Position numbers and translations under genes: made by a program. Under the pieces are notes generated by a model. That model made no database searches, had not been told where the DNA came from, and saw only the letters and a program-made list of their open reading frames with translations. A DNA stretch of 64,000 nucleotides, taken from assembly GCA_965279355.1 (NCBI GenBank), contig OZ257155.1:372001-436000 (forward strand), written 5' to 3'. How positions within the stretch are numbered: position 1 is the first letter of the stretch; each line of letters starts with the position of its first letter. The stretch is from G965279355 sp965279355. GTDB lineage: Bacteria > Pseudomonadota > Alphaproteobacteria > CACIAM-22H2. Positions 34,059 through 42,552 of the stretch are shown piece after piece.

Positions 34059-34388
34059 ATGTCAGCGGCGATTGCCCGCCAACTCCGGAAACGACTTACG
34101 GAAGCAGAGCTGCAGCTTTGGGATCGATTGCGGCGAAATCAGATCGACGGTCACCACTTTCGGCGAAAAGCGCCCATTGGGCCGTATGTTGTCGACTTCC
34201 TGTGCGCTCAGTCCCGGCTTGTGGTTGAAGCCGACGAAGGACAGAAAGTCACGGCGGATCTCGTCCGGCTGGCATGGCTCGAAGCGCAGCGTTTCAAAGT
34301 TATCCGCTTCCACCAACATCAAATCCTGGGGGATACGGATCGCGTCCTGGACGTCATCCGGGCCGCGCTTCGTCCCGTCCCACCCTAG
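34059..34388 (+). CDS. DUF559-family protein, probably degenerate
   Basis: A 109-residue protein of the DUF559 group, which shares a fold with very-short-patch-repair endonucleases. AIARQLRKRLTEAELQLWDRLRRNQIDGHHFRRKAPIGPYVVDFLC fits the family closely. The usual acidic-DGxQH stretch is changed to VVEADEGQKV and several residues expected after it are missing, so nuclease activity is doubtful. The start at 34059 gives the usual N-terminus; no strong ribosome site is seen. It lies between metG and tatD in the same direction. Confidence 0.75.
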   Translation: MSAAIARQLRKRLTEAELQLWDRLRRNQIDGHHFRRKAPIGPYVVDFLCAQSRLVVEADEGQKVTADLVRLAWLEAQRFKVIRFHQHQILGDTDRVLDVIRAALRPVPP

Positions 34389-34403
34389 CTCGTCGGCTCG
34401 ACC

Positions 34404-35198
34404 ATGACCGCGCTGCTCGTCGACAGCCACTGCCATCTCGACTACAGCCCGATGGTGGACGACCTTTCGGGCACGCTGGCGCGGGCACGGACCGCCGGGG
34501 TCGGCACCTTGCTGACCATCGGCACCAAGCTGCGCGAATTTCCCAAGATCCGGGCGATTGCCGAGGCGCACGAGAACATTTTCTGCTCGGTCGGCGTTCA
34601 TCCGCATGAAGCAGAGAATGAACAGACCGATGCCAAGGCACTGATAGAGCTGGCAAAGCACCCGAAGGTGGTCGGGATCGGCGAAAGCGGCCTCGACTAC
34701 TATTACGACAAGAGCCCGCGGGACCGGCAGCAGGAGAACTTCCGCGCCCATATCCGCGCCGCCAGCGAGACGGGTCTGCCGCTGATCGTCCATACCCGCG
34801 ACGCGGAGGCTGACACCGCCTCCATGCTGGCCGAGGCCAAGGGAGCCGGGCCGTTAAAGGGGGTCTTGCATTGCTTTACTTCAAGCCGCCAACTTGCTGA
34901 TAAAGCACTTGAATTGGGTTTTTATATCTCCATTTCCGGGATTGTGACGTTCAAGAACGCCGAGGACCTGCGGGAGACGATCCGTCACGTCCCGTTGGAG
35001 CGGTTGCTAGTCGAAACGGACTCTCCGTATCTGGCTCCGGTGCCGATGCGCGGGAAATCCTGCGAGCCAGCCTATGTCGCACACACGGCGGCCAAAGTAG
35101 CCGAGCTCAAAGGTGTCTCGGGAGAAGAACTTGCGTCTGTGACCTCCGCGAATTTCTTCACGCTGTTCGATCGCGCGAAACCGCCCGCTACCAAATGA
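34404..35198 (+). CDS. tatD: TatD-family metal-dependent hydrolase/DNase
   Basis: A 264-residue TIM-barrel hydrolase. Metal ligands and conserved motifs are visible: DSHCHLDYS at the start, IGESGLDYYYDKSPRDRQQ in the middle, IVHTRDAE, LHCFTSS and ETDSPYLAP. TatD proteins have 3'-5' exonuclease activity and take part in DNA repair or quality control. It overlaps the MBL-hydrolase gene by four bases (ATGA), an alphaproteobacterial pairing. Confidence 0.95.
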   Translation: MTALLVDSHCHLDYSPMVDDLSGTLARARTAGVGTLLTIGTKLREFPKIRAIAEAHENIFCSVGVHPHEAENEQTDAKALIELAKHPKVVGIGESGLDYYYDKSPRDRQQENFRAHIRAASETGLPLIVHTRDAEADTASMLAEAKGAGPLKGVLHCFTSSRQLADKALELGFYISISGIVTFKNAEDLRETIRHVPLERLLVETDSPYLAPVPMRGKSCEPAYVAHTAAKVAELKGVSGEELASVTSANFFTLFDRAKPPATK

Positions 35199-35974
35199 AG
35201 GTTCACGTTCTTGGCTGTGGAGCGTCCGGCGGCGTGCCGCTGATCGGTTGCACCTGTGACGTCTGCACGTCGAGCGATCCGCGCAACAAGCGCAGCCGGG
35301 TGTCGATCGTCGTTGAGGACCGGGGCTCCCGGGTCCTTGTCGATGTGTCGCCGGATTTGCGGCAGCAGTTCCTGGCCACCGGCCTGACCACGGTTGACGC
35401 CGCGATCTTGACCCACGCGCACGCGGACCATCTGCACGGCATCGACGATCTGCGGTCCATCAACTGGTTGCGCAAGGGCCCGCTGGACGTGTGGGGTGCG
35501 CCGGCCTGTCTGGCGCATGCCCAACGCCGGTTCGACTATGCATTCCAGAAGCCGCGGCTCGGCGAAGGCAAATATTGGTACGCGCCGTCGCTGGTGCCGC
35601 GCGAGGTCGATGGACCGTTTTCCGTCGGCAATATCGACATCCAGCCGTTCTGGCAGTTGCACGGTGGCGACCGCGAGCCGGTATTGGGCCTCCGGTTTGG
35701 CAGGTTCGCGTACTCCACAGACGTCAAGGACATGCCGGAGGAAGCTTTTGGCGTCCTGGCCGGGATCGATGTCTGGATCGTCGATTGCCTCATGGAAGCC
35801 CCGAATTTCGCCCATAGCGACCTGCAGCAGACCCTGGGCTGGATCGAACGGGTCAAACCGAAGCGCGCGATCCTGACCCACATGAACCACACCATCGACT
35901 ATGCTGCCTGGTCGGCGCGGCTGCCCAAGGGGGTCGAGCCGGCCTATGACGGGATGGTTATCGACATCGACTGA
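35195..35974 (+). CDS. MBL-fold metallohydrolase (PhnP-like)
   Basis: A 259-residue metallo-beta-lactamase-fold protein. GCGASGGVPLIGC at the start and ILTHAHADHLHGIDDLR (HxHxDH) provide the core; later ligands are in AYSTDVKDMP and AILTHMNHTIDY. The CTCDVC segment near the start is typical of the PhnP-type branch, which hydrolyses cyclic phosphodiesters. The true substrate is unknown. Coupled to tatD by a four-base overlap. Confidence 0.92.
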   Translation: MKVHVLGCGASGGVPLIGCTCDVCTSSDPRNKRSRVSIVVEDRGSRVLVDVSPDLRQQFLATGLTTVDAAILTHAHADHLHGIDDLRSINWLRKGPLDVWGAPACLAHAQRRFDYAFQKPRLGEGKYWYAPSLVPREVDGPFSVGNIDIQPFWQLHGGDREPVLGLRFGRFAYSTDVKDMPEEAFGVLAGIDVWIVDCLMEAPNFAHSDLQQTLGWIERVKPKRAILTHMNHTIDYAAWSARLPKGVEPAYDGMVIDID

Positions 35975-36014
35975 CCCTGCCGGGGCAGGTGCTGGTTTGG
36001 CTTGAGGATGCGCG

Positions 36015-36191
36015 ATGTACGTGATGGTGCTGATCGTGCTGCTGGCCACCGGCCTTACCAACGAACAACGTCTGTATCCGTTTCCCAATCGGGAAGGCTG
36101 CGAAGCAGCGTTGCGTGGCGCAGCCGAAGCCTGGCACCGGACTAATCCGTCATCGACGCTGATCTCCGGAAATTGCGAACGAATGCGATGA
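36015..36191 (+). CDS. Small exported or membrane-anchored protein (58 residues)
   Basis: A frame of 58 codons preceded by GAGGATG. It starts with a short hydrophobic stretch (MYVMVLIVLLATGLT), followed by a polar region with two cysteines (REGCEAALRG and SGNCERMR) that could form a disulfide outside the cytoplasm. It lies 40 bases after the MBL hydrolase gene on the same strand. Not recognised as a known family. Downstream is a hairpin AGATGC-ATAA-GCATCT at 36196-36211 without a T run. Confidence 0.6.
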   Translation: MYVMVLIVLLATGLTNEQRLYPFPNREGCEAALRGAAEAWHRTNPSSTLISGNCERMR

Positions 36192-36352
36192 AAGTAGATG
36201 CATAAGCATCTTGAATAACGCCATAAAAATAATTTGTGATAATATACATTATGCAATTAACCTGTCTATCGGGTCCGGGACGGCTGGGGCTGTTTTGGGG
36301 CCTGTAATGTGGCATCCCTGCTGATACGCTGAAGTCCAACCAAGGGAATCGC

Positions 36353-37066
36353 ATGGCCGAGCCGAACACCGCGCCCGCCAGTTTCGCGATCGGGATGCTC
36401 ATGTTTCCCGACATGACCCAGCTCGACATGACCGGACCGTACGAAGTCTTCGCCGCCGTTCCGGGCGTCAAAATTCACCTGATCTGGAAGTCCATGGACC
36501 CGGTCCGGACTGATCGCGGCCTCGTCATGCTGCCGAATGCCACCTTTGCCGACTGTCCGAAGCTGGACCTGATATGCGTGCCTGGCGGTCCCGGCACCGG
36601 CGCCCTGATGGAAGACCCGGCCGTCCTGGCGTTCCTGAAGCAGCAGGCCTCAACCTGCCGTTACGTGACCTCGGTCTGCACCGGCTCGCTGGTTCTGGGC
36701 GCCGCGGGGCTGCTCCAGGGGTACAAGGCGGCCTGCCACTGGGCGTCGTCTCTGGACCTGCTGCGGCTGCTGGGTGCCGAGCCGGTCGCCGAACGTGTCG
36801 CCGTCGACCGCAACCGCATCACCGGCGGCGGTGGCGTGACATCAGGGATCGATTTCGCGTTCCGGGTCATTGCTGAGATCTGGGGCGAGACGCCGGCCAA
36901 GACGATCCAGCTCGCCCTCGAATACGACCCCGCCCCGCCCTTCACCTCGGGATCGCCAAAGACGGCGCCGCAGGACGTGCTTGCCCGCGCCCAGACCTTC
37001 CTTAAGCCGCTGATCGACAGGCGTCGCGTCATCACGCAGCGCGCGGCGACGGCGTTGGGGCTTTGA
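36353..37066 (+). CDS. DJ-1/PfpI-family protein (isonitrile hydratase-like)
   Basis: A 237-residue protein of the DJ-1/PfpI superfamily. IGMLMFPDMTQLDMTGPYEVFA, LICVPGGPGTGALM and YVTSVCTGSLVLGAAGLL contain the conserved Glu, Gly-rich turn and nucleophilic Cys; CHWASSLDLLRLLGA follows. This is the branch that includes isonitrile hydratase InhA, and no AraC DNA-binding domain is fused. AAGGGAATCGC precedes the ATG. The 161 bases before it are AT-richer than the surroundings and probably hold its promoter. Confidence 0.88.
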   Translation: MAEPNTAPASFAIGMLMFPDMTQLDMTGPYEVFAAVPGVKIHLIWKSMDPVRTDRGLVMLPNATFADCPKLDLICVPGGPGTGALMEDPAVLAFLKQQASTCRYVTSVCTGSLVLGAAGLLQGYKAACHWASSLDLLRLLGAEPVAERVAVDRNRITGGGGVTSGIDFAFRVIAEIWGETPAKTIQLALEYDPAPPFTSGSPKTAPQDVLARAQTFLKPLIDRRRVITQRAATALGL

Positions 37067-37069
37067 GCG

Positions 37070-37984
37070 ATGGTCAATGAACTGACCTTCTGGTGGTATT
37101 GGATCCTCGCCAACAGCGAGGACCTGCGGAACATCGCATTGCTCGCAGCCTTGGTTTCGGTGCCGCCGTTCCTGGCCTGGCGGGCGTGGCTAGGTCGTGG
37201 CGACGAGCGCCGCGCGCTCCATCGTGCCGAAGCCGAAAAGCAGGCCCGCGAAGCCCAGCAGCTCTCCACTATGTTCGCCCAGCTCGGCAGCGACCAGGTC
37301 GCGGTACGGATTGCCGCCGTGCATACGCTGGAGCAGATCGCCCGCGACTATCCGCGCATGCACGGCGCCATCATGCAAACGCTTGGCGCCTTTATCCGTG
37401 AACAAGCCCGCGCCCCGCGCGGCAAGCTGGTGGGCACGCAATACGAGCCCCCGGAATCAGAAGCGATCTATGCACCGCCGCGCACCGATGTGCAGGCAGC
37501 GCTCAGCGTGATCGGACGCCGGCAGCGCGCCAATGACCGACCGATGGATCGGCCGATGCTGATCGGCGTGAACCTGTCCGGTTACGATTTCACCGATGGC
37601 GACTTCACCGGCGCTAATTTCCGGGGCAGCTATCTCTGCAGCGCCGTGATGGCCGGCGCACGATTGGCCGGTGCCAGCCTCGACAATTCAAACCTCGAAA
37701 GCGCCGATCTCTTCGGTGCGGATTGCATGGGTGCATCGTTTGCGGGCGTTGCGGCACCCGGCAGCCGGTTCGCGCATGCAAGGCTCGACGGTGCCAACAT
37801 GACCGATGCCGATCTGCGCGGTTCCGATTTCACCCGCGCCCGCCTCGAAGGCGCCAATTTGGCAGGCACCAATTTCGACGGCGCCACGTTCGAGGACGCC
37901 ACAGGGCCGGATGGCACGACAATGCTGCTGCCGCAGTTTACAGCCCCTGCCCTGGCGTTCCATCCGGGTGGACGGTCCCGTTGA
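37070..37984 (+). CDS. Membrane-anchored pentapeptide-repeat protein
   Basis: A 304-residue protein with an N-terminal membrane helix (NIALLAALVSVPPFLAW), a charged coiled-coil-like segment (HRAEAEKQAREAQQL), a HEAT-like helical section (VAVRIAAVHTLEQIARDYPRMHGAIM) and then about 20 pentapeptide repeats of the A(D/N)LxX type from about residue 160 to 285 (for example NLSGYDFTDGDFTGANFRGS, NLESADLFGADCMGASFAG). Pentapeptide repeats build a right-handed beta helix; the role is unknown. It begins 3 bases after the DJ-1 gene and is 16 bases before mazG. Confidence 0.87.
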   Translation: MVNELTFWWYWILANSEDLRNIALLAALVSVPPFLAWRAWLGRGDERRALHRAEAEKQAREAQQLSTMFAQLGSDQVAVRIAAVHTLEQIARDYPRMHGAIMQTLGAFIREQARAPRGKLVGTQYEPPESEAIYAPPRTDVQAALSVIGRRQRANDRPMDRPMLIGVNLSGYDFTDGDFTGANFRGSYLCSAVMAGARLAGASLDNSNLESADLFGADCMGASFAGVAAPGSRFAHARLDGANMTDADLRGSDFTRARLEGANLAGTNFDGATFEDATGPDGTTMLLPQFTAPALAFHPGGRSR

Positions 37985-38000
37985 GACCGAGAGTAGAACC

Positions 38001-38822
38001 ATGAGCGACAAAGAACCGCCGATCGACCGCCTCAAAGCGGTGATGGCAAAGTTGCGCCACAAGACCGAAGGTTGTCCTTGGGACGTCGAGCAGACGTTCG
38101 TGACCATCGCGCCGTATACAATTGAAGAAGCCTACGAAGTCGCCGATGCCATCGAGCGCCACGACATGTCAGCACTCAAGGAAGAGTTGGGCGATCTTCT
38201 GTTTCAGGTGGTGTTTCATGCGCGCATGGCCGAAGAAGCGCGCGAATTTGATTTCGATACAGTTGCCGGCGCTCTCGCCGACAAGATGATCCGCCGTCAT
38301 CCGCATGTTTTCGGCGATGCCAATATTCGCGACGCCGCCGGCCAGACAGATGCATGGGAAAAGCTCAAGGCGGCGGAGCGCGCCGCCAAGCCAGAGAACG
38401 ACAGCGCATTGTCTGGTGTCCCAGCCGGTTTCCCCGCCCTCACCCGTGCCCTGAAGATTCAGAAACGCGCGTCGCGCGTCGGCTTCGACTGGGGCGCCGC
38501 CCTGCCCGCCCTCGACAAGGTCGAGGAGGAAACGCAGGAGCTGCGGGAGGAGCTATCCGACCCGAAGCGTGATCAGCAGCGTATCGCAGAGGAGATGGGT
38601 GACCTTCTCTTTGCGATGACAAACGTCGCGCGACTGGCCGATGTTGACCCGGAACTGGCGCTGCGGCGCGCAACGGCAAAGTTTGAGCGCCGCTTTCGTT
38701 GTGTTGAAGCCGCCCTCGCCCAACGCGGCAAACGTCCCGAGCAGTCCACCCTCGAAGAGATGGACGCTCTATGGCACGAGACGAAGAAGGCGGAGAAAAG
38801 CGCCGCCGGCAGCGAGAGCTGA
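38001..38822 (+). CDS. mazG: Nucleoside triphosphate pyrophosphohydrolase MazG
   Basis: A 273-residue enzyme with two tandem MazG domains that hydrolyses NTPs to NMP and pyrophosphate. The first domain shows CPWDVEQTF and EELGDLLFQVVFHARMAEE; the second EEETQELREELSD and EEMGDLLFAMTNVARL, the Ex(2)E and EExxD acidic clusters that bind magnesium. The frame extends upstream to 37806 inside the pentapeptide gene, but the ATG at 38001 gives the family start MSDKEPPIDRLKAVMAKLR. In many alphaproteobacteria it lies directly after hflX; here hflX is 5 kb away on the other strand. Confidence 0.94.
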   Translation: MSDKEPPIDRLKAVMAKLRHKTEGCPWDVEQTFVTIAPYTIEEAYEVADAIERHDMSALKEELGDLLFQVVFHARMAEEAREFDFDTVAGALADKMIRRHPHVFGDANIRDAAGQTDAWEKLKAAERAAKPENDSALSGVPAGFPALTRALKIQKRASRVGFDWGAALPALDKVEEETQELREELSDPKRDQQRIAEEMGDLLFAMTNVARLADVDPELALRRATAKFERRFRCVEAALAQRGKRPEQSTLEEMDALWHETKKAEKSAAGSES

Positions 38823-38825
38823 CGA

Positions 38826-39695
38826 TCAGTCCTTCTGCAGCGGCTGCACGAGGCTCGACGTGTCCCAACGCTTGCCGCCACGCGCCATGACGGTTGCGTA
38901 AAACTGATCAACGAGTGCGGTCACCGGCAAACGGGCGCCGTTGTTCTTTGATTCGGCGAGGCACATGCCGAGGTCCTTGCGCATCCACTCTACCGCAAAG
39001 CCGAAATCGAACTTGCCGTCGGCCATCGTCTTCCAACGGTTTTCCATCTGCCAGGACTGCGCGGCACCCTTGGAGATCGTCGCCAGCACCTTGTCGGTGT
39101 CGAGCCCCGCGCGCTGAGCGAAATTCACGCCTTCCGACAACGCCTGAACAAGGCCGGCGATGCAGATCTGATTGACCATCTTGGTGAGCTGGCCGTTGCC
39201 AGCAGCGCCCATATGGGTGACAGCCTTGGCGTAGACCTTCAGGACCGGCTCGCTCATCGCATATGTCGTGTCATCGCCGCCGACCATGATGGTGAGCTGG
39301 GCGTTCTCCGCACCGGCCTGTCCGCCGGAGAGCGGCGCGTCAAGGAAGCCGAAGCCGCGCTTCTTGGCTTCGGCGTCGATCTCGCGTGCGACAATGGCAG
39401 AGGCTGTCGTGTGGTCGACCAGAATGGCGCCCTTGGCCATGCCCGCGAAGACGCCCTTGTCGCCGTAAATCACAGAACGCAGATCGTCATCATTACCGAC
39501 ACAGGTGCAGACGATATCGGCGCCGCGCGCGGCTTCCGCCGGGGTCGCCGCCGCCTTGCCCTTGTGCTTGGAGGCCCACTCAGCGGATTTCTTGGCTGTG
39601 CGGTTGTAAACCGTCAGTTCATGTCCCGCCTTGGCGAGATGTCCCGCCATCGGGAAACCCATGACGCCGAGCCCGACAAATGCAATCTTGGCCAT
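38826..39695 (-). CDS. NAD(P)-dependent beta-hydroxyacid dehydrogenase
   Basis: A 289-residue enzyme of the 3-hydroxyisobutyrate/tartronate semialdehyde reductase family. The Rossmann motif is GLGVMGFPMAGHLAKAG; LDAPLSGGQAGAENAQLTIMVGG is the family substrate loop; the catalytic Lys is in GNGQLTKMVNQ. The exact substrate is not clear. The start at 39695 follows AAGGAGCAATAAC; the frame reaches further upstream but without a ribosome site. It ends 3 bases from the mazG stop, tail to tail. Confidence 0.92.
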   Translation of the reverse strand: MAKIAFVGLGVMGFPMAGHLAKAGHELTVYNRTAKKSAEWASKHKGKAAATPAEAARGADIVCTCVGNDDDLRSVIYGDKGVFAGMAKGAILVDHTTASAIVAREIDAEAKKRGFGFLDAPLSGGQAGAENAQLTIMVGGDDTTYAMSEPVLKVYAKAVTHMGAAGNGQLTKMVNQICIAGLVQALSEGVNFAQRAGLDTDKVLATISKGAAQSWQMENRWKTMADGKFDFGFAVEWMRKDLGMCLAESKNNGARLPVTALVDQFYATVMARGGKRWDTSSLVQPLQKD

Positions 39696-39763
39696 TGTTA
39701 TTGCTCCTTGGAGACTAAAATCCGCGCGGATGATAGCGGTGGGGCCCTCGGGGAGCAACGCGG

Positions 39764-40981
39764 CTAAATGGCCATAATCTCGCGGGCGGATGTCAGGACC
39801 GTCTCGACCGTCATGTCTTTCATGCAGCGGTTGTCCAAGCACGGTGACCGTTTCTGATTGTAGACCGACACGCAGGGACTGCAGGCGTAAGCGAGATAAA
39901 TCGCCCTCTGCGCTGGTCCCAGCGGTCCGAATATCCTTGGGGTTTCCGGTCCAAACAGGACAATCGTTGGCAGATCGGTCACCGAAGCAAAATGCGCCGG
40001 CCCAGAATCATTCGTGACCAGCAAAGATGAGATGTTGAAGAGTGTGATCAATTCGTGGAGTTCGGTCTGCCCCGCGAAATTGATGACCCGTTCGTTTTCG
40101 ATGCGGCGGGCGAGCATAGAAGCGCCGTCGTATTCCTCAGCAGTCCCAGTCAGCACGACCACAACGGACGGATCTTCCAGCAGCCGGCGGGCAAGTTCGG
40201 CATAGTTATCAAGCGGCCAACGTCTCTGCGCCACCAGATCGCTCGCATTGGCATTTAAAATCACAAGTTTTCCAGCGGCTGAAAACTTCGGATACCGTGC
40301 CCGCAGCTTTTCCTGAACCGCGTCCCGCTGCGATGGCGAAGAGGCGATTTTGAGTCGTTCGTAGGGAAGATCCCCGATTCTGGTCTTGCTCTTCGGCTCG
40401 GGCGTCGGCGTGTCATCGGCGAGAGCCTGAACCAGGGCCATATAACTCGCCGAGATATGATGATGCGGACTATAGACAAGGCGATGCGTTGAAAGCCGGC
40501 CAGTATAATGCCCTTCATCGTTGAACCGATGGAAAGCCACGCGCCGCTCAGCCCCGCTTAACATCGCGAGCAACGATGCGAATCTTACGTAAATTTCAAA
40601 ACTGATTGTCGTGTCGATTTTTAACCTGCGCATCGCGCGCAGAAGAGACAGAATGCCCGCGAAAAAACGCCATGGCGATGCTGGGTCCAGCGTCAGGATA
40701 CGGTCGTCTGTAAATCCCAGCAGCCGAAGCATCGGTTTTCCTGCAGTGAAGCTGAGAAAGTAAAACTCTGCCTCGGGAAACATGCGTCTGGCGTGCGCTA
40801 TGGCAGGATGCGCGACGACAAGAGCCCCAATTTCAGCCAGGCCGATAAACAGAATGCGCTTTGGCGCTCCGGCCTGCCGGCTGCGCCCAACTGCGCTGAT
40901 TGCCCGCCCGGCTTGGCTAAGAATCCAGCAGGCCGGCACTCCGATAAAACGGTCAACACGCCGCATTACATCGGGATGCAT
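39764..40981 (-). CDS. Glycosyltransferase family 9 (heptosyltransferase-like)
   Basis: A 405-residue protein of the ADP-heptose:LPS heptosyltransferase family. ILFIGLAEIGALVVAHPAIAHAR is the N-terminal nucleotide-sugar fold; LVTNDSGPAHFASVTDLPTIVLFGPETPRIFGPLG is the C-terminal donor site; SPCVSVYNQKRSPCLDNRCM is typical of the family end. It probably adds a sugar to lipopolysaccharide core or a related glycan. A start 15 bases later (MRRVDRF) is also possible. It is divergent from the DUF2079 gene. Confidence 0.9.
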   Translation of the reverse strand: MHPDVMRRVDRFIGVPACWILSQAGRAISAVGRSRQAGAPKRILFIGLAEIGALVVAHPAIAHARRMFPEAEFYFLSFTAGKPMLRLLGFTDDRILTLDPASPWRFFAGILSLLRAMRRLKIDTTISFEIYVRFASLLAMLSGAERRVAFHRFNDEGHYTGRLSTHRLVYSPHHHISASYMALVQALADDTPTPEPKSKTRIGDLPYERLKIASSPSQRDAVQEKLRARYPKFSAAGKLVILNANASDLVAQRRWPLDNYAELARRLLEDPSVVVVLTGTAEEYDGASMLARRIENERVINFAGQTELHELITLFNISSLLVTNDSGPAHFASVTDLPTIVLFGPETPRIFGPLGPAQRAIYLAYACSPCVSVYNQKRSPCLDNRCMKDMTVETVLTSAREIMAI

Positions 40982-41070
40982 CGATGTCCCATTTCAGGCA
41001 AAGCGAATCGGCCGCACATCTGATAGATCATGACCTTGTCTTAGCATTCCGAGCCCCTGAAAGCCCACTG

Positions 41071-42552
41071 ATGCCGTCCCGGCCTTGGCCATCCCCTGAC
41101 TGTATCCAACCCCATAGGGGAACAGCGCCGCCGGATCGTCTGGCTGACATTATGTTCTTTGCGCTTCTTCTTGTCGGCTATGCCGCGATTATGCTCGTCA
41201 AACTCGACCTTTGGCGGCACAACGTGTTGATCAGTGATTGGGTGTTCATGAAGAACATCCTGTGGAACACCAGCTTTTCAGACGGGCTCGTTCTCTTCAG
41301 TGAGGCGCGGCTCCGGCAATACGGATATCCGAGCTACCTCAACGAGCATTTCTCGCCTCTCCTGATCCCTCTGGCGCTTTTATATAAGGCGCTACCGTCG
41401 GGAGATTTTCTGCTGCTTTTTTTGCATGGCGCCTGCCCGGCCTTGGTTTCCCTATCTCTCCGTGGGATCGGCCTTCAGCTCTTTGGAGATCGACGTCTTG
41501 CAGCGCTTATGGCTCTCGGGTTTGCCTTTAATCCTGCGATCCTTCAGCCGACGATCGATTCCGTTTACGGGTTTCATAGCGATAGCCTGAGCCCGCCTCT
41601 CCTGGCCCTTGCAGCGTGGGCGTTCATCGATGAGCGATGGAAAACCTACTGGGTAGCGGTTGTCAGCGCTCTACTCGTCAAAGAGAACATCCCTGCATAC
41701 GGCGTAATCTTTGGCGCTCTCTTGGTATATTCGCCGCGATACCGGCGGCTCGGGATCGCGACCGCGTTGATGTCTGCAGCGGTTTTCTTGTTTGGAAGTC
41801 GCGGACTGCCGCTCATCACCGGCCTGACCAATCGTAACGTGGGTTACGCCGAGACCTTCCTGGCGGATCTTCTGGCTCTGCGGCCCACTTTTGACTACAC
41901 GCTGCAGGAGGCGTTTTACGCCCTGCGTAACGGCCTCGCTTTTCTGCCCGCTTTGATGCTTTGGCCTTTCCTCGCTTTGACAGGGCCGGATTTTCTGGTC
42001 ATCGGCCAGGTAGGACACGCGAATCTCTCCAGCTGGCATGTGATGCCGGCCCTTGCCATTTTCGGCATCCTTGCCGTCATCGGCTCAAGATGCCTCACGC
42101 AACGAAGACCTCTCTGGCAAGGCCGCTTGCGAGCATATTGGTGGACAGTTGCCGTTGTCGCGATAATCGCCGGCGGCACAGACCTGTTCGTCAAGCACGG
42201 CAGATTTATGGCGATGGGAAGCGTTGTCGATGATGCGGCTGTGAAGGCTGCGCAAGCAGCTGTGCCCGCCAACGCAGGGATTGCGACAACCACCGACATC
42301 GAGCAGTTCTTTGCCCATCGTCGGGTCGTATTCACGACGCTGGGCTATCCTGGGATCGAATACGTCGCGGTCAATATGGGGGCGATCAGCTCAGTTCGTT
42401 CGGCCAATCTCAGCCCTGCGGCCCAGAGCGACCGAGAACTGACAGTAAAAATAGAAGAGCTGGCTCAGCGCGGTGAGGCAGAGCTGCTATCCAATCGCCA
42501 AGGACTGCGCGTATTTAAACTACGAGAGCCGACTAGCGCCGTTAGAAATTAG
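41071..42552 (+). CDS. DUF2079-family polytopic membrane protein
   Basis: About 493 residues with ten or more membrane spans. The segment QYGYPSYLNEHFSPLLIPLALLYKALPSGDFLLLF and the later FGFHSD-like VYGFHSDSLSPPLLALAAWAF fit DUF2079, a family related in fold to dolichyl-phosphate-mannose-type glycosyltransferases. A longer frame starts at 40984, only 2 bases from the divergent GT9 start; a polar N-terminus and lack of ribosome site make the later ATG at 41071, or even 41152, more likely. It lies in a small glycan-related group with GT9 and FkbM genes, and overlaps the FkbM gene tail to tail by 11 bases. Confidence 0.8.
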   Translation: MPSRPWPSPDCIQPHRGTAPPDRLADIMFFALLLVGYAAIMLVKLDLWRHNVLISDWVFMKNILWNTSFSDGLVLFSEARLRQYGYPSYLNEHFSPLLIPLALLYKALPSGDFLLLFLHGACPALVSLSLRGIGLQLFGDRRLAALMALGFAFNPAILQPTIDSVYGFHSDSLSPPLLALAAWAFIDERWKTYWVAVVSALLVKENIPAYGVIFGALLVYSPRYRRLGIATALMSAAVFLFGSRGLPLITGLTNRNVGYAETFLADLLALRPTFDYTLQEAFYALRNGLAFLPALMLWPFLALTGPDFLVIGQVGHANLSSWHVMPALAIFGILAVIGSRCLTQRRPLWQGRLRAYWWTVAVVAIIAGGTDLFVKHGRFMAMGSVVDDAAVKAAQAAVPANAGIATTTDIEQFFAHRRVVFTTLGYPGIEYVAVNMGAISSVRSANLSPAAQSDRELTVKIEELAQRGEAELLSNRQGLRVFKLREPTSAVRN

